This document shows, piece after piece, positions 9,103 to 18,141 of a stretch of 64,000 nucleotides of DNA. Within the stretch, counting starts at the first letter, position 1. Every line of letters starts with the position of its first letter. The notes beneath the pieces are model-generated. The model saw only the letters and a list, made by a program, of their open reading frames with translations. It had not been told where the DNA came from and searched no databases. Origin of the DNA: Kribbella catacumbae DSM 19601 (GTDB lineage Bacteria > Actinomycetota > Actinomycetes > Propionibacteriales > Kribbellaceae); NCBI RefSeq assembly GCF_000372465.1, contig NZ_AQUZ01000051.1, positions 1 through 64,000 of the forward strand, written 5' to 3'. The position numbers and the translations under genes are program-made.

Positions 9103-10218
9103 ATGGGCACACATGAGCGGCATCGGTTGACCGAGGTCATCAACGCCAGGGGGACCTACACACCGCTCGGAGTCTCGCGCAGCTCGGCCGGAGTCGCCGC
9201 GGCCGTCGCGGAGGCGCTCCCCGAGTTCTTCGTCATGGGCGAGCTCGCCGATCGCGCCAGCGAGGCCATCGCCCACTCCACCGGCGCCCAGGCCGGCGCG
9301 ATCACCCACTGCACCTCAGCCGCGATCACACTCGCCGTCGCGGCCGCCATGGCCGGTACGGATCCGGACCGGATCGCGACGCTGCCGGACACCAGCGACA
9401 TGCACAACCGCGTCATCCTGCCCGCCGGACAGGTCGTCGACTACGGCCAGTCGGTCGTGCAAGCGATCCGCCTGGCAGGCGCCAGCGTGACGCTGGCAGG
9501 CGACGAAAACCGTTGCAGCATTGACGATCTGGACGATGCGCTGGCCGGTCCGGACATCGCCTGCCTGCTGCTGGTGTCGTCGCGACTCGTCACGAGCGAG
9601 CCAATGGATCTGACCGCCGCGGTACGAGCCGCGCACCGCCGAGGCGTTCCCGCCATCATCGACGGAGCAGGACAGTTCCCCCGTACTGCGGACCTCCTGG
9701 CGACCGGAGCGGACGCGGTACTGATCAGCGCGCAGAAGTATCTGGCCGCGCCGACCGCTGGTCTGGTGGTCGGAACCCATCGACTGGTGCGGGCCGTTCG
9801 CGCGCAGGAGAAGGGAATCGGGCGCGGGATGAAGCCGACGAAGGAAGCGATCGTCGGTGTGCTCGCGGCGCTGGAGGAATGGCACGCGATGGACCGGGCC
9901 AAGTGGGAGGCCGACCAGGCCGCCAAGGTGATCGCATTCGTTGCCGGGGCCAACGAGCTGCCCGGGCTCGCTGCCGAAGTACTGCCTGATCCGGCTGGTC
10001 TGCCCTTGTCACGTGTGCTTTTGACGGTGTCCGGCGGCATCGATGCCACAACGCTGGCCGCGGAGCTGGAGGCCGGTACGCCGCCGATCTTCGTCATGAC
10101 CGACCGAAGCCTCGAAGGCCAACTGGTTCTCGAGCTCGTCCCCCTCGACGCCGACGAGCTGGAGATCATCCTGACCCGGCTCGCGATGGAGCTGCAGGCA
10201 ACAGAAAAGGCCGACTGA
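9103..10218 (+). CDS. SelA-like PLP-dependent enzyme
   Basis: The 371-residue protein belongs to the fold-type I PLP family around selenocysteine synthase (SelA) and D-glucosaminate-6-phosphate ammonia lyase. Signs are the opening RLTEVINARGTYTPLGVSRSS, the small-residue-rich THCTSAAITLAVAAAM stretch, the aspartate in IIDGAGQ and the PLP-lysine motif ISAQKY. No selB, selC or selD gene is nearby, so a role in selenocysteine synthesis is unlikely; an amino-sugar or amino-acid lyase is more probable. The start is uncertain: ATG codons occur at 9073, 9088 and 9103 and none has a Shine-Dalgarno sequence. A TATGGT hexamer ends 10 bases before 9103, which favours a nearly leaderless start there. Confidence 0.7.
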   Translation: MGTHERHRLTEVINARGTYTPLGVSRSSAGVAAAVAEALPEFFVMGELADRASEAIAHSTGAQAGAITHCTSAAITLAVAAAMAGTDPDRIATLPDTSDMHNRVILPAGQVVDYGQSVVQAIRLAGASVTLAGDENRCSIDDLDDALAGPDIACLLLVSSRLVTSEPMDLTAAVRAAHRRGVPAIIDGAGQFPRTADLLATGADAVLISAQKYLAAPTAGLVVGTHRLVRAVRAQEKGIGRGMKPTKEAIVGVLAALEEWHAMDRAKWEADQAAKVIAFVAGANELPGLAAEVLPDPAGLPLSRVLLTVSGGIDATTLAAELEAGTPPIFVMTDRSLEGQLVLELVPLDADELEIILTRLAMELQATEKAD

Positions 10219-10223
10219 CAGCA

Positions 10224-10258
10224 AGAATCCCGGTGACCGCAAGGGTCACCGGGATTCT
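10224..10258. terminator. Bidirectional terminator hairpin
   Basis: A perfect 15-bp stem (AGAATCCCGGTGACC and its complement) with a 5-base loop sits between the ends of two convergent genes, the SelA-like enzyme and the DEAD-box helicase. It lacks a clear T-tract. Confidence 0.8.
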
Positions 10259-10274
10259 GTGTGTAGCTGAAACG

Positions 10275-12311
10275 TCAGCGCTGGAAGGCCTTGCCGCCTT
10301 CGTAGCGGTTGCCCTCGGTACGGCGCGGGCCGCTGCTGGAGCGCTCCGGACGACGGCTGCCGCCGCTGGCGCCACGGCCTTCATAGCCACCGCGACCCTC
10401 GTAGCCACGGCTATTCGAACGGCCACCGCCGCCGAACCGCTTGCCACCCTTGTTGAAGCCACCGCTACCACGCGTCGGCTTCGGGGCCGGAAGCTTGACC
10501 GGGTAGCCCGACGGCTTGGTGCCACCAGTCAGCTCGGTCACCAGGCCGTCACCCGGACGGGCGCGGACCGGCTCGGTCGCGACACCGGCCGACTCGGCCA
10601 TCCGGATCATGCCCCGACGCTGGTGCGGCAGGAGCAGCGTGACGACGGCGCCCTTGCCACCGGCGCGCGCAGTACGGCCGGCGCGGTGCAGGTAGTCCTT
10701 GTGCTCGGCCGGCGGGTCAGCCTGAACGACCAGGCCGACGTCGTCGACGTGGATGCCGCGAGCAGCGACATCCGTTGCCACCAGCACCGGTACCGAACCG
10801 TCCTTGAACTGGTCCAGGGTGCGGTTCCGCGCGCCCTGGGTCAGGCCACCGTGCAGTGCCGCGGCCATCACACCCCGGTCGCGCAGCTGGGTGGCGACGC
10901 GGTCGGCGCCCAGCTTGGTGCGGACGAAGACGATGGTGCGGCCGTCGCGGCTGGCCAGCTCGGCCGTCAGCGACTGCTTGTGGCCCGGCTCGATCACGAG
11001 CAGGTGGTGCTCCATCGTGGACACCGTGGCCTGGCCGGACTCGGTCGAGTGCGTGACCGGGTCCTTCAGGTAGGTCTTCACGATGGTGTCGACGTCGTTG
11101 TCCAGCGTCGCCGAGAACAGCAACCGCTGACCGGTCGCCGGCGTCATGTCGAGCAGCGTGGTGACGGCGGGCATGAAGCCCATGTCGCACATGTGGTCGG
11201 CCTCGTCGAGGACGGCGACCTCGACCGCACCCAGGTCGGCGGCGCCCTGCTCACACAGGTCGATCAGCCGGCCGGGGGTGGCGATCAGCAGGTCGACACC
11301 ACGGCGCAGCGCGTCGATCTGCTTCGGGTAGGGCAGGCCGCCCGCGATCAGCTTGATCGAGACACCCATCACGTGGGCGAGCGGCTCGAGCGCGTCGTGC
11401 ACCTGCATGGCGAGCTCACGCGTCGGCACCAGCACCATGCCGCGCGGACGGCGCGACTCGGTGTGGCCACCGGCCAGCCGCATCAGCGTCGGCAGACCGA
11501 AGCCGAGCGTCTTGCCCGAACCGGTCTGACCGCGGCCGAGCACGTCCTTGCCGGCCAGTGCGTCCGGGATGGTCGCTTCCTGGATCGGGAACGGCTGGGT
11601 GATGCCGTCCTTGGCCATCCGCTGCACCAGCCGCGGCGCGAGGCCGAGCGCGGCGAAGCCATTGCCCTCGGCAACCTCGCCGAGGTCCTCGATCGGCTCG
11701 AACTTCCGCTCGGGGCGGTCGTAGGCACGGTCGCTGCGGTCGTAGCTACGGGCCGGACGGTCGCGGTCGAAACCACGGCTGTCCCGGTCGTTGGTCCGCG
11801 GGGCCGGACGGTCGTCACGGTTGAAGCTGCGAGCCGGACGGTCGGTCCGGTCGAAACTGCGCGCGGGGCGGTCGTCGCGAGCCGGACGGTCGCGGTCGAA
11901 ACCACGGCTGTCCCGGTCGTTGCGGACGGCCGGCTTGTCCGAGGAGCCCTGGTAGCTGCTCTTCGGGTACGACGAAGTCGGCTGGGCGCTCTTCGGGTAG
12001 GAAGAACGGTTGTCGGTGCTGCGGTTCGGGGTCCGCTCGGAGCGGTAACCCTTCACCGGGGCGTCACGGCGCTCGCCGCGGCTGCCACGGTCGGAGTACT
12101 GCGAGGGGCCGCCGCGACGCTCGGGAGCGGGGGCAGCCTTCTCGACCCGGGCTGAGCTGCGCTCGGTGCCGGGGGTGTTCGGTGCGTCCAGCTCAGCGGC
12201 CATCCGCTCGCCGTACGACTGGGTCTGGAACTTCTTGTGCCGGGGCTTCTTCTGGCCGGCGGCCTCGGAGCCTTCGGCGGGTACGAACTGGTCCTGGTGG
12301 TGCTGGGACAC
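10275..12311 (-). CDS. DEAD-box ATP-dependent RNA helicase
   Basis: This 678-residue helicase has all core motifs: Q motif near FPIQEATIP (241-249), motif I GQTGSGKT (261-268), Ia PTRELAMQ, motif II DEAD (369-372), motif III SAT, motif V ATDVAARGIHV and motif VI HRAGRTARAG. Both ends are low-complexity and basic. The first 200 residues carry repeats of DRPARSF and two copies of NDRDSRGFDRDRPAR, and the last 80 are Gly/Arg-rich. Such tails bind RNA and promote condensation in related cold-shock helicases of the RhlE/CsdA type. The GTG start is preceded by GAGAGAGAG. A consensus-like TATACT box more than 230 bases upstream suggests a long leader. Confidence 0.92.
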   Translation of the reverse strand: MSQHHQDQFVPAEGSEAAGQKKPRHKKFQTQSYGERMAAELDAPNTPGTERSSARVEKAAPAPERRGGPSQYSDRGSRGERRDAPVKGYRSERTPNRSTDNRSSYPKSAQPTSSYPKSSYQGSSDKPAVRNDRDSRGFDRDRPARDDRPARSFDRTDRPARSFNRDDRPAPRTNDRDSRGFDRDRPARSYDRSDRAYDRPERKFEPIEDLGEVAEGNGFAALGLAPRLVQRMAKDGITQPFPIQEATIPDALAGKDVLGRGQTGSGKTLGFGLPTLMRLAGGHTESRRPRGMVLVPTRELAMQVHDALEPLAHVMGVSIKLIAGGLPYPKQIDALRRGVDLLIATPGRLIDLCEQGAADLGAVEVAVLDEADHMCDMGFMPAVTTLLDMTPATGQRLLFSATLDNDVDTIVKTYLKDPVTHSTESGQATVSTMEHHLLVIEPGHKQSLTAELASRDGRTIVFVRTKLGADRVATQLRDRGVMAAALHGGLTQGARNRTLDQFKDGSVPVLVATDVAARGIHVDDVGLVVQADPPAEHKDYLHRAGRTARAGGKGAVVTLLLPHQRRGMIRMAESAGVATEPVRARPGDGLVTELTGGTKPSGYPVKLPAPKPTRGSGGFNKGGKRFGGGGRSNSRGYEGRGGYEGRGASGGSRRPERSSSGPRRTEGNRYEGGKAFQR

Positions 12312-12549
12312 GCAATCTCTCTCTCAACGTCACGGACTGATGCCGGATCGGAGCCGCACGCGAGCGCCGGCCAAAATTATTTGGCCGGACTGAACCGTGC
12401 TGGGCAGGAGATAGGCATCGACCTGCGGGTGCTATCGCGGATTGCACCCATGTCGCCGGTGGTCCATCAGCGGGATGCTGAAACCGACGGGTCGGAGCGC
12501 CTGGGAAATGCTCTGGTGACGCGACTCGCGCACCGACCCGAAAAGTATA
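12312..12549 (-). promoter_or_regulatory. Promoter and long 5' leader of the DEAD-box gene
   Basis: On the minus strand TATACT (12549-12544) is the best -10 box I see in this window. Transcription from it would give a leader of about 225 bases before the GTG at 12311. The leader contains the palindrome CCGGCCAAA-ATTA-TTTGGCCGG (12367-12388), an AT-looped hairpin about 55 bases before the start. I see no gene in this stretch. Long leaders are usual for cold-shock helicases in other bacteria. Confidence 0.45.
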
Positions 12550-12561
12550 CCCCGTCTCAGC

Positions 12562-12662
12562 TCAGGCTTTGACCACGGCCGGTAGCCGCCGCCGGAGGGC
12601 GTAGCAGGCGACGATCACGGCGACCGCCGCGGCGGAGATCAGCGGGACGAAGACCGGATGCA
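12562..12662 (-). CDS. Possible 33-residue single-pass membrane peptide
   Basis: The short frame encodes a peptide with one hydrophobic segment (VFVPLISAAAVAVIVACYA) followed by a basic RRR cluster, the layout of a small membrane protein. AAGGA lies only one base before the ATG, which is too close for a good ribosome-binding site. It borders the TetR remnant and the helicase promoter and may be either a real small protein or chance. Confidence 0.25.
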
Positions 12663-12674
12663 TGTCCTTGGACA

Positions 12675-13013
12675 GGCTCGGCGCGCCTGGACTTCGCGCA
12701 GCGGTTGCCCGGTCGGTACCGGATCTTGTTCGGTGCGGCCTGGGATGCCAGCCAGTCGATCGAGCGAGCACCGGCGATGGCGCCAGACCTCGCAGTGCTG
12801 GGGATGGGTGCCTTCGGCATCCTTGAGCAGGCGCTGACCGACTGTGTCGCGGCCGGCCGGTCGACCAGCTCGGACCCGGCGACTGATGCGGCCGCGCTCT
12901 GGGTCGGGTTGCACGGGTTCGCCCAGTTGCAGGTGGCCGCCTCCTTGTTTCCTTGGCCGGCCGGCCTGCAGGAATCGATCATCGAGCGGCTGGCCCTGCT
13001 GACGCGCGACTAG
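12675..13013 (+). pseudogene. C-terminal stub of a TetR-family regulator
   Basis: The frame reads ARLDFAQRLPGRYRILFGAAWDAS and later AALWVGLHGFAQLQVAASLFPWP, which is the ligand-binding half (WHG-type C-terminal domain) of a TetR regulator. The N-terminal DNA-binding half is missing: upstream sequence in this frame is unrelated and reads better as the small membrane peptide on the other strand. No ATG with a ribosome-binding site is available; TTG at 12705 is the first possible start. It is probably a deletion remnant. Confidence 0.6.
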
Positions 13014-13065
13014 TGCAGGCTTCAAGTGTCCTTCAGGTCTTGTGTGGGCGGCCTACGCTGAAGGC

Positions 13066-13542
13066 ATGGCCGAGGACACCATTCCCAGCAAGGACCACTG
13101 GCTCTCGATCGGGGAGATCGCTCATCGTTCTGGTGTCGCCGCGTCGGCCTTGCGGTTCTACGAGGACCAGGGCCTGATCAACTCCCGGCGGACGGCCGGG
13201 AACCAGCGGCAGTACTTGCGCAGTACCTTGCGCCGGATCGCATTCGTCCAGGCCGCGCAGCGGGTCGGACTGGCGCTCGCCGAGATCAAGGCGGCGCTCG
13301 ACTCGCTCCCCGACGACCGCACCCCGACCCGGGCCGACTGGAGCCGGCTGTCGAAGTCCTGGCGCAGCCGCCTCGATGAGCGGATCTCCGAACTGGAGCG
13401 CCTCCGCGACGATCTCGACGGCTGTATCGGCTGCGGTTGCCTCAGCCTGCAGCGCTGCAACCTCTACAACAAGGCCGACCGGCTGGCCGAACGTGGACCG
13501 GGTGCCCGCATTCTGAACGTCGGCATACCTGGCGAGTTATGA
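13066..13542 (+). CDS. soxR: Redox-sensitive MerR-family activator SoxR
   Basis: This 158-residue protein has the MerR winged helix (LSIGEIAHRSGVAASALRFYEDQGLI at 13-38), a dimerisation helix and the SoxR iron-sulfur motif C120-x2-C123-x-C125-x5-C131 in CIGCGCLSLQRC, spaced as in E. coli SoxR. It should bind a [2Fe-2S] cluster and respond to redox-cycling compounds, which in actinobacteria are often the organism's own pigments. TACGCT ends 6 bases before the ATG at 13066 and no Shine-Dalgarno is visible, so the mRNA is probably leaderless. No obvious target oxidoreductase is adjacent. Confidence 0.92.
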   Translation: MAEDTIPSKDHWLSIGEIAHRSGVAASALRFYEDQGLINSRRTAGNQRQYLRSTLRRIAFVQAAQRVGLALAEIKAALDSLPDDRTPTRADWSRLSKSWRSRLDERISELERLRDDLDGCIGCGCLSLQRCNLYNKADRLAERGPGARILNVGIPGEL

Positions 13543-13694
13543 AGGACATACCGCCAGCGGTGGCGAACGCGGGTTAACCCCTGCCTTTTTCCCGATCTGA
13601 TGTGGATTTCTTCAAGCCTTGGCAACATCCCGATCTGTAGCGATCAGTAATCCGCCGATCGCTTTCCGCCACAGATCACGGAGTGAGGCCCTCC

Positions 13695-14369
13695 ATGTCG
13701 CATCGCCGTATCATGACTTCCCTGGCCGGGCTGGCAGCAGCCGCCCTGGCCGTCCCTGCCTTCGCGGCCGCCGCCCCTGCGGCCGAAGCGCCGAGCACGA
13801 CTACCTCCACGCCGGCCAGCATCGCGGCGTACACCGGTTCGCCCTTGGACGAGGCGGCCACCAAGGCCTTCTACGACGCGGTGATCAAGTCCGCTCGCGC
13901 GAAACAAGCCAAGGCCGGAAACAAGGCTGCCGCGGTCACCGTCACCTATGCGGTCGATGCCCCGACCTTCCAGTCCCAGATCAACTCCAGTACGTCGATC
14001 TGGAACTCCTCGGTCAGCAACGTGACCCTCGTCGAGGGCAGCAACTACGACTTCTACTACACCGAGGGCAACGACCCGCGCGGCTCGTACGCGTCCACGG
14101 ACGGCCACGGCAGCGGCTACATCTTCCTGGACTACGCCCAGTCGCAGCAGTACGACCCGACCCGGATCACCGCCCACGAGACCGGCCACGTGCTCGGCCT
14201 GCCGGACCACTACTCCGGCCCGTGCAGCGAACTGATGTCCGGCGGCGGCCCCGGCCCGTCCTGCACCAACGCGACCCCGGACGCCAACGAGCGCAGCCGG
14301 GTCAACACGCTGTGGGCCAACGGATTCAGCAGCCTTGGCGAGAAGGCAGCCTTCCACACCTCGAAGTGA
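13695..14369 (+). CDS. snpA: Snapalysin-type secreted metalloprotease (M7)
   Basis: The 224-residue precursor has a signal peptide (RRIMTSLAGLAAAALAVPAFA) and a propeptide to about residue 80, then a small catalytic domain. The motif HETGHVLGLPDH (H161, E162, H165, D171) is the short metzincin-like zinc site of snapalysin, in which aspartate is the third ligand. A Met-turn follows (ELMSGG) between two cysteines likely to form a disulfide. The ATG at 13695 was chosen because GTGAGG lies 6 bases upstream. It is a small extracellular protease of the kind well known in Streptomyces. The gene ends facing the LacI gene across a palindromic element. Confidence 0.92.
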   Translation: MSHRRIMTSLAGLAAAALAVPAFAAAAPAAEAPSTTTSTPASIAAYTGSPLDEAATKAFYDAVIKSARAKQAKAGNKAAAVTVTYAVDAPTFQSQINSSTSIWNSSVSNVTLVEGSNYDFYYTEGNDPRGSYASTDGHGSGYIFLDYAQSQQYDPTRITAHETGHVLGLPDHYSGPCSELMSGGGPGPSCTNATPDANERSRVNTLWANGFSSLGEKAAFHTSK

Positions 14370-14488
14370 GGTAGCCCCCAGAGCCTCCGGCCCGGACCGC
14401 CCGGCAGGGGACGGCTCCGGGCCGGAGTCCTTCCCCAGTACGCCGCACGCCCCACCCCAGCCGACCGACCGCCCCGCGCGGTCGGCTG

Positions 14489-14594
14489 CCCGGACCGCCG
14501 CCACTCACAAACCTCGCCTGACCAGCTCTGGCCAGGCGTGCGTGAGCGGGCGTCGCGCCGGCCACGGCAGGTTTGTGAGTGGTGGCGGTCCGGG
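14489..14594. repeat. 106-bp palindromic intergenic element, copy 1
   Basis: Arms at 14489-14514 and 14569-14594 are nearly perfect inverted repeats (CCGGACCGCC...CACAAACCT and AGGTTTGTG...GGCGGTCCGG) around a 54-base middle containing CAGGCGTGCG. It lies between the ends of the snapalysin and LacI genes. A related element of the same length occurs at 40021-40126: the right arms agree at 21 of 26 positions, and the shared middle includes CAGGCGTGCG. It may act as a bidirectional terminator here. The rest of 14370-14595 holds nothing I recognise. Confidence 0.65.
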
Positions 14595-14595
14595 T

Positions 14596-15615
14596 CTAGC
14601 GGTGCGGGCCGGTGGTGTTGCGGACTACCAGTTCTGGGCGGAAGAGGAATTCTGTGTGGGGGGTGGTGTGGCCGCGGACCTCTTCGAGTAGGGATTGGAC
14701 CGCGGCCAGGGCCATTGCGTTGACGGGCTGGCGGACCGTTGTCATCGGGGGGTCGGTGAACTCCATCATCGGGGCGTCGTCGTAGCCGACCACCGAGAGG
14801 CCGGTGGGGATGTCGAGGCCACGTTGCCGGGCTGCTCGGATGACGCCGAGCGCCATCATGTCGGAGCCGCAGACGACAGCGCTGACGTCGGCGTCGAGGA
14901 GGCGCTGGGCCGCGGCGTGGCCGCCCTCGACGCCGAACATGCTCAGTTCCACCAGCTCGTCGAGGTCCGCGTCGGTCAGGCCGAGTTGTGCCTTCATCGT
15001 GGTGCGGTAGCCGGCGAGTTTGCGCTGCACGACGGTGAAGCGCTCCGGCCCGGAGGCGAAACCGATCCGTTTGTGGCCCAGGGCAACCAGATGCGAGACG
15101 GCGAGTTCCATCGCGGCGTACTCGTCGCAGGAGATGAAGGGCGCCTCGACGCCCGGCAGCCAGCCGTTCACGAAGACGACGGGGAGATTGCGCTCCACCA
15201 GCGACTGGTACCGGCCGTGGTCCGTGCCGGTGTCCGCGTGCAGACCCGAGACGAAGATGATGCCGGAGACGCCGCGCTCGAGCAGCATCTCGACGTACTC
15301 CTCCTCGGTGGCACCGGAAGGCGACTGCGTGCACAGCACCGGGGTGTAGCCGCGCTGGGACAGGGCCGACTCGATCACCTGAGCGAAGGCGGGGAAGATC
15401 GGGTTGATCAGCTCCGGCATCACCAGCCCGATCAGCCCGGCCGAGCGGCGCCGCAGCCGGGTCGGCCGCTCGAAGCCGAGCACGTCGAGAGCGGTCAGCA
15501 CCGCCTGTCTGGTCTCGTCCGCGACGCCCGGTTTGCCGTTCAGGACCCGGGACACCGTCGCCTCGCTGACGCCGGCCTTGACCGCGATGTCGGCCAGCCT
15601 CGCTCTACTGCTCAC
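14596..15615 (-). CDS. LacI-family regulator (paralogue of the one at 35175)
   Basis: The 339-residue protein has an N-terminal LacI helix-turn-helix (LADIAVKAGVSEATVSRVLNGKPGV) and a periplasmic-binding-like sensor domain. It is closely similar to the LacI protein at 35175-36185, sharing long stretches such as VLTALDVLG and NPIFPAFA. It is divergent from the msiK-like ATPase gene, and two palindromes stand in front of it. The family normally represses sugar-uptake genes until a sugar binds. An alpha-glucoside effector is likely by analogy with its paralogue, which heads a GH13 operon. Confidence 0.88.
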   Translation of the reverse strand: MSSRARLADIAVKAGVSEATVSRVLNGKPGVADETRQAVLTALDVLGFERPTRLRRRSAGLIGLVMPELINPIFPAFAQVIESALSQRGYTPVLCTQSPSGATEEEYVEMLLERGVSGIIFVSGLHADTGTDHGRYQSLVERNLPVVFVNGWLPGVEAPFISCDEYAAMELAVSHLVALGHKRIGFASGPERFTVVQRKLAGYRTTMKAQLGLTDADLDELVELSMFGVEGGHAAAQRLLDADVSAVVCGSDMMALGVIRAARQRGLDIPTGLSVVGYDDAPMMEFTDPPMTTVRQPVNAMALAAVQSLLEEVRGHTTPHTEFLFRPELVVRNTTGPHR

Positions 15616-15644
15616 GGCGGCACTTTACCCACCGGTCACTGAAT

Positions 15645-15673
15645 TTGCAGCAAGATGTTGCAAGAACTTGCAG
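15645..15673. promoter_or_regulatory. Two LacI-type operators before lacI and the ATPase gene
   Basis: TTGCAGCAA (15645-15653) and the perfect palindrome TGCAAGAACTTGCA (15659-15672) lie 30-57 bases before the lacI start on the minus strand. The core GCAAGAACTTGC differs by one base from GCAAGAATTTGC at the second LacI gene (36210-36221), so the two regulators probably recognise the same or similar sites. Confidence 0.6.
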
Positions 15674-15849
15674 AGCCGTCCGGCGCCGATCCTGCGCAGA
15701 AGTGTCCAAGTAGTGAACAGTACGGACATCTCACACGCCGTACACCTTGTCAGGAGCTGCGGCTCAGGTGAGGATGGGCGCACCCCCGGCCTGGGGGCCT
15801 TTACTCGGATCGTCCGGCACGTTCCTGCCGGTGAAGGAAGGTAACAGTC

Positions 15850-16929
<1,080 letters not shown>

Positions 16930-16951
16930 TTCTCAGGACCGGTACTGCGTA

Positions 16952-16988
16952 CGCCGGCCCCGGGTGGTTCGTCCACCCGGGGCCGGCG
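16952..16988. terminator. Strong GC hairpin terminator
   Basis: A perfect 16-bp stem (CGCCGGCCCCGGGTGG and complement) with loop TTCGT is followed by TTTG. It lies between the convergent ATPase and GT2 genes and probably serves both. Confidence 0.85.
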
Positions 16989-17006
16989 TTTGCCTTGCAC
17001 GTGATC

Positions 17007-18017
17007 TCAATCGGGCTGGTCGAGCCGTACTTCGTCCGGCCGGCTGTTCAGCCGGTAGGTGGAGGTGGCGGCACCACCCAGTACTACGCCCGGCGGGGTC
17101 AGGTTGCTCTCCTTGACCAGGTAGTGCGGGCGCTGCTTGGTCTCGTAGTAGATCCGGCCGATGTACTCACCGATCACCCCGAGCATCACCATCTGCAGCC
17201 CGCCCAGCCCGGTGATCGCGGCGATCAGCGTGACGTAACCGGGCATCTCCACACCCTGGGTCGCCGCCACCACGATCACCCAGATCGCGTAGACCACGGC
17301 GACCATGGTGAGCACCATGCCGACGTAGATCGCGGCCCGCAGCGGCTTGTTGTTGAACGACAACAACCCGTCCAGGCCGTACTCGAAGAGCTTGCGGAAC
17401 GACCACCTGCTCCGGCCGCCGCCCTCGCGCTGGACGTTCTCGTACTCGAAGACGATCGAGTCGAAGCCGATCCAGGCGAACAGGCCCTTGGAGAACCGGT
17501 TGTTCTCCTCGAGTTTCAGCAACCCGTCGACCGCGCGCCGCGAGATCATCCGGAAGTCGCCGACCCCGTCGACGAGCTCGACGTCGGCCCAGCGGTTGAT
17601 CAGCCAGTAGTAGGCGCGGGCGAGCAGCGTCCTGGTGGCGGGATCGCCGGCCCGGGTCCGGCGCGCGATCACCTGGTCGAACCCGCGAGCGTGCAGTTCG
17701 AGCATCCGGCCGATGAGCTCCGGCGGGTGCTGCAGGTCGGCGTCCATCAGCATCACGGCGTCGCCGCCGGCGTGCCGCAGACCGGCGAGCATGGCCGCCT
17801 CCTTACCGAAGTTCCGGCTGAAGGACAGGTAGCGCACGGCCGGGTCGGCGGCGGCGATCTCGAGCAGCGCGTCGAGCGTGCCGTCGTTGCTGCCGTCATC
17901 GACATAGATGATCTCGTACGGCGCTTCGGTGCCGGCCAGTTCCCGGCTGACGGCCTGGTGGAACCGGGCGATCACGTCGGCCTCGTTGAAACAGGGAACT
18001 ACCAGCGTCAGCCGCAT
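17007..18017 (-). CDS. GT2 polyprenyl-phosphate glycosyltransferase (GtrB/CsbB-like)
   Basis: The 336-residue protein has an N-terminal GT-A domain with LVVPCFNEAD, the YVDDGSNDGT segment, MDADLQHPPE (the DxD-like metal site) and the QREGGGRSRW segment common in polyprenyl-phosphate sugar synthases. Two C-terminal transmembrane helices follow (IYVGMVLTMVAVVYAIWVIVV and a second around GGLQMVMLGVIGEYIGRIY). It should transfer a sugar from a nucleotide donor to undecaprenyl phosphate on the inner face of the membrane. The ATG at 18017 has GGAG 5 bases upstream. It is divergent from a YfhO-family gene, the usual partner of CsbB-type enzymes. Confidence 0.88.
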   Translation of the reverse strand: MRLTLVVPCFNEADVIARFHQAVSRELAGTEAPYEIIYVDDGSNDGTLDALLEIAAADPAVRYLSFSRNFGKEAAMLAGLRHAGGDAVMLMDADLQHPPELIGRMLELHARGFDQVIARRTRAGDPATRTLLARAYYWLINRWADVELVDGVGDFRMISRRAVDGLLKLEENNRFSKGLFAWIGFDSIVFEYENVQREGGGRSRWSFRKLFEYGLDGLLSFNNKPLRAAIYVGMVLTMVAVVYAIWVIVVAATQGVEMPGYVTLIAAITGLGGLQMVMLGVIGEYIGRIYYETKQRPHYLVKESNLTPPGVVLGGAATSTYRLNSRPDEVRLDQPD

Positions 18018-18141
18018 TGCACTCCAGGGGAGATCGACCACCAGGCCAGGAGTGTAGCCTGGGCGGGGTTAACCGCCGGACCGGAATCGGGTGTCCGGTG
18101 CGCGGGGGCGCGGCTCGAATTCACTTCCCGGAGGACGATCC

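Noticed and set aside
10233..12155. A 640-codon open frame opposite the DEAD-box gene
   Set aside because: Low-complexity Ala/Arg/Thr/Val composition and complete overlap with a helicase that has all its motifs show it is a shadow.
13550..13592. Terminator after soxR
   Set aside because: The stems are only about 5 bp long and the T-run is offset, so support is too weak to list it as a feature.
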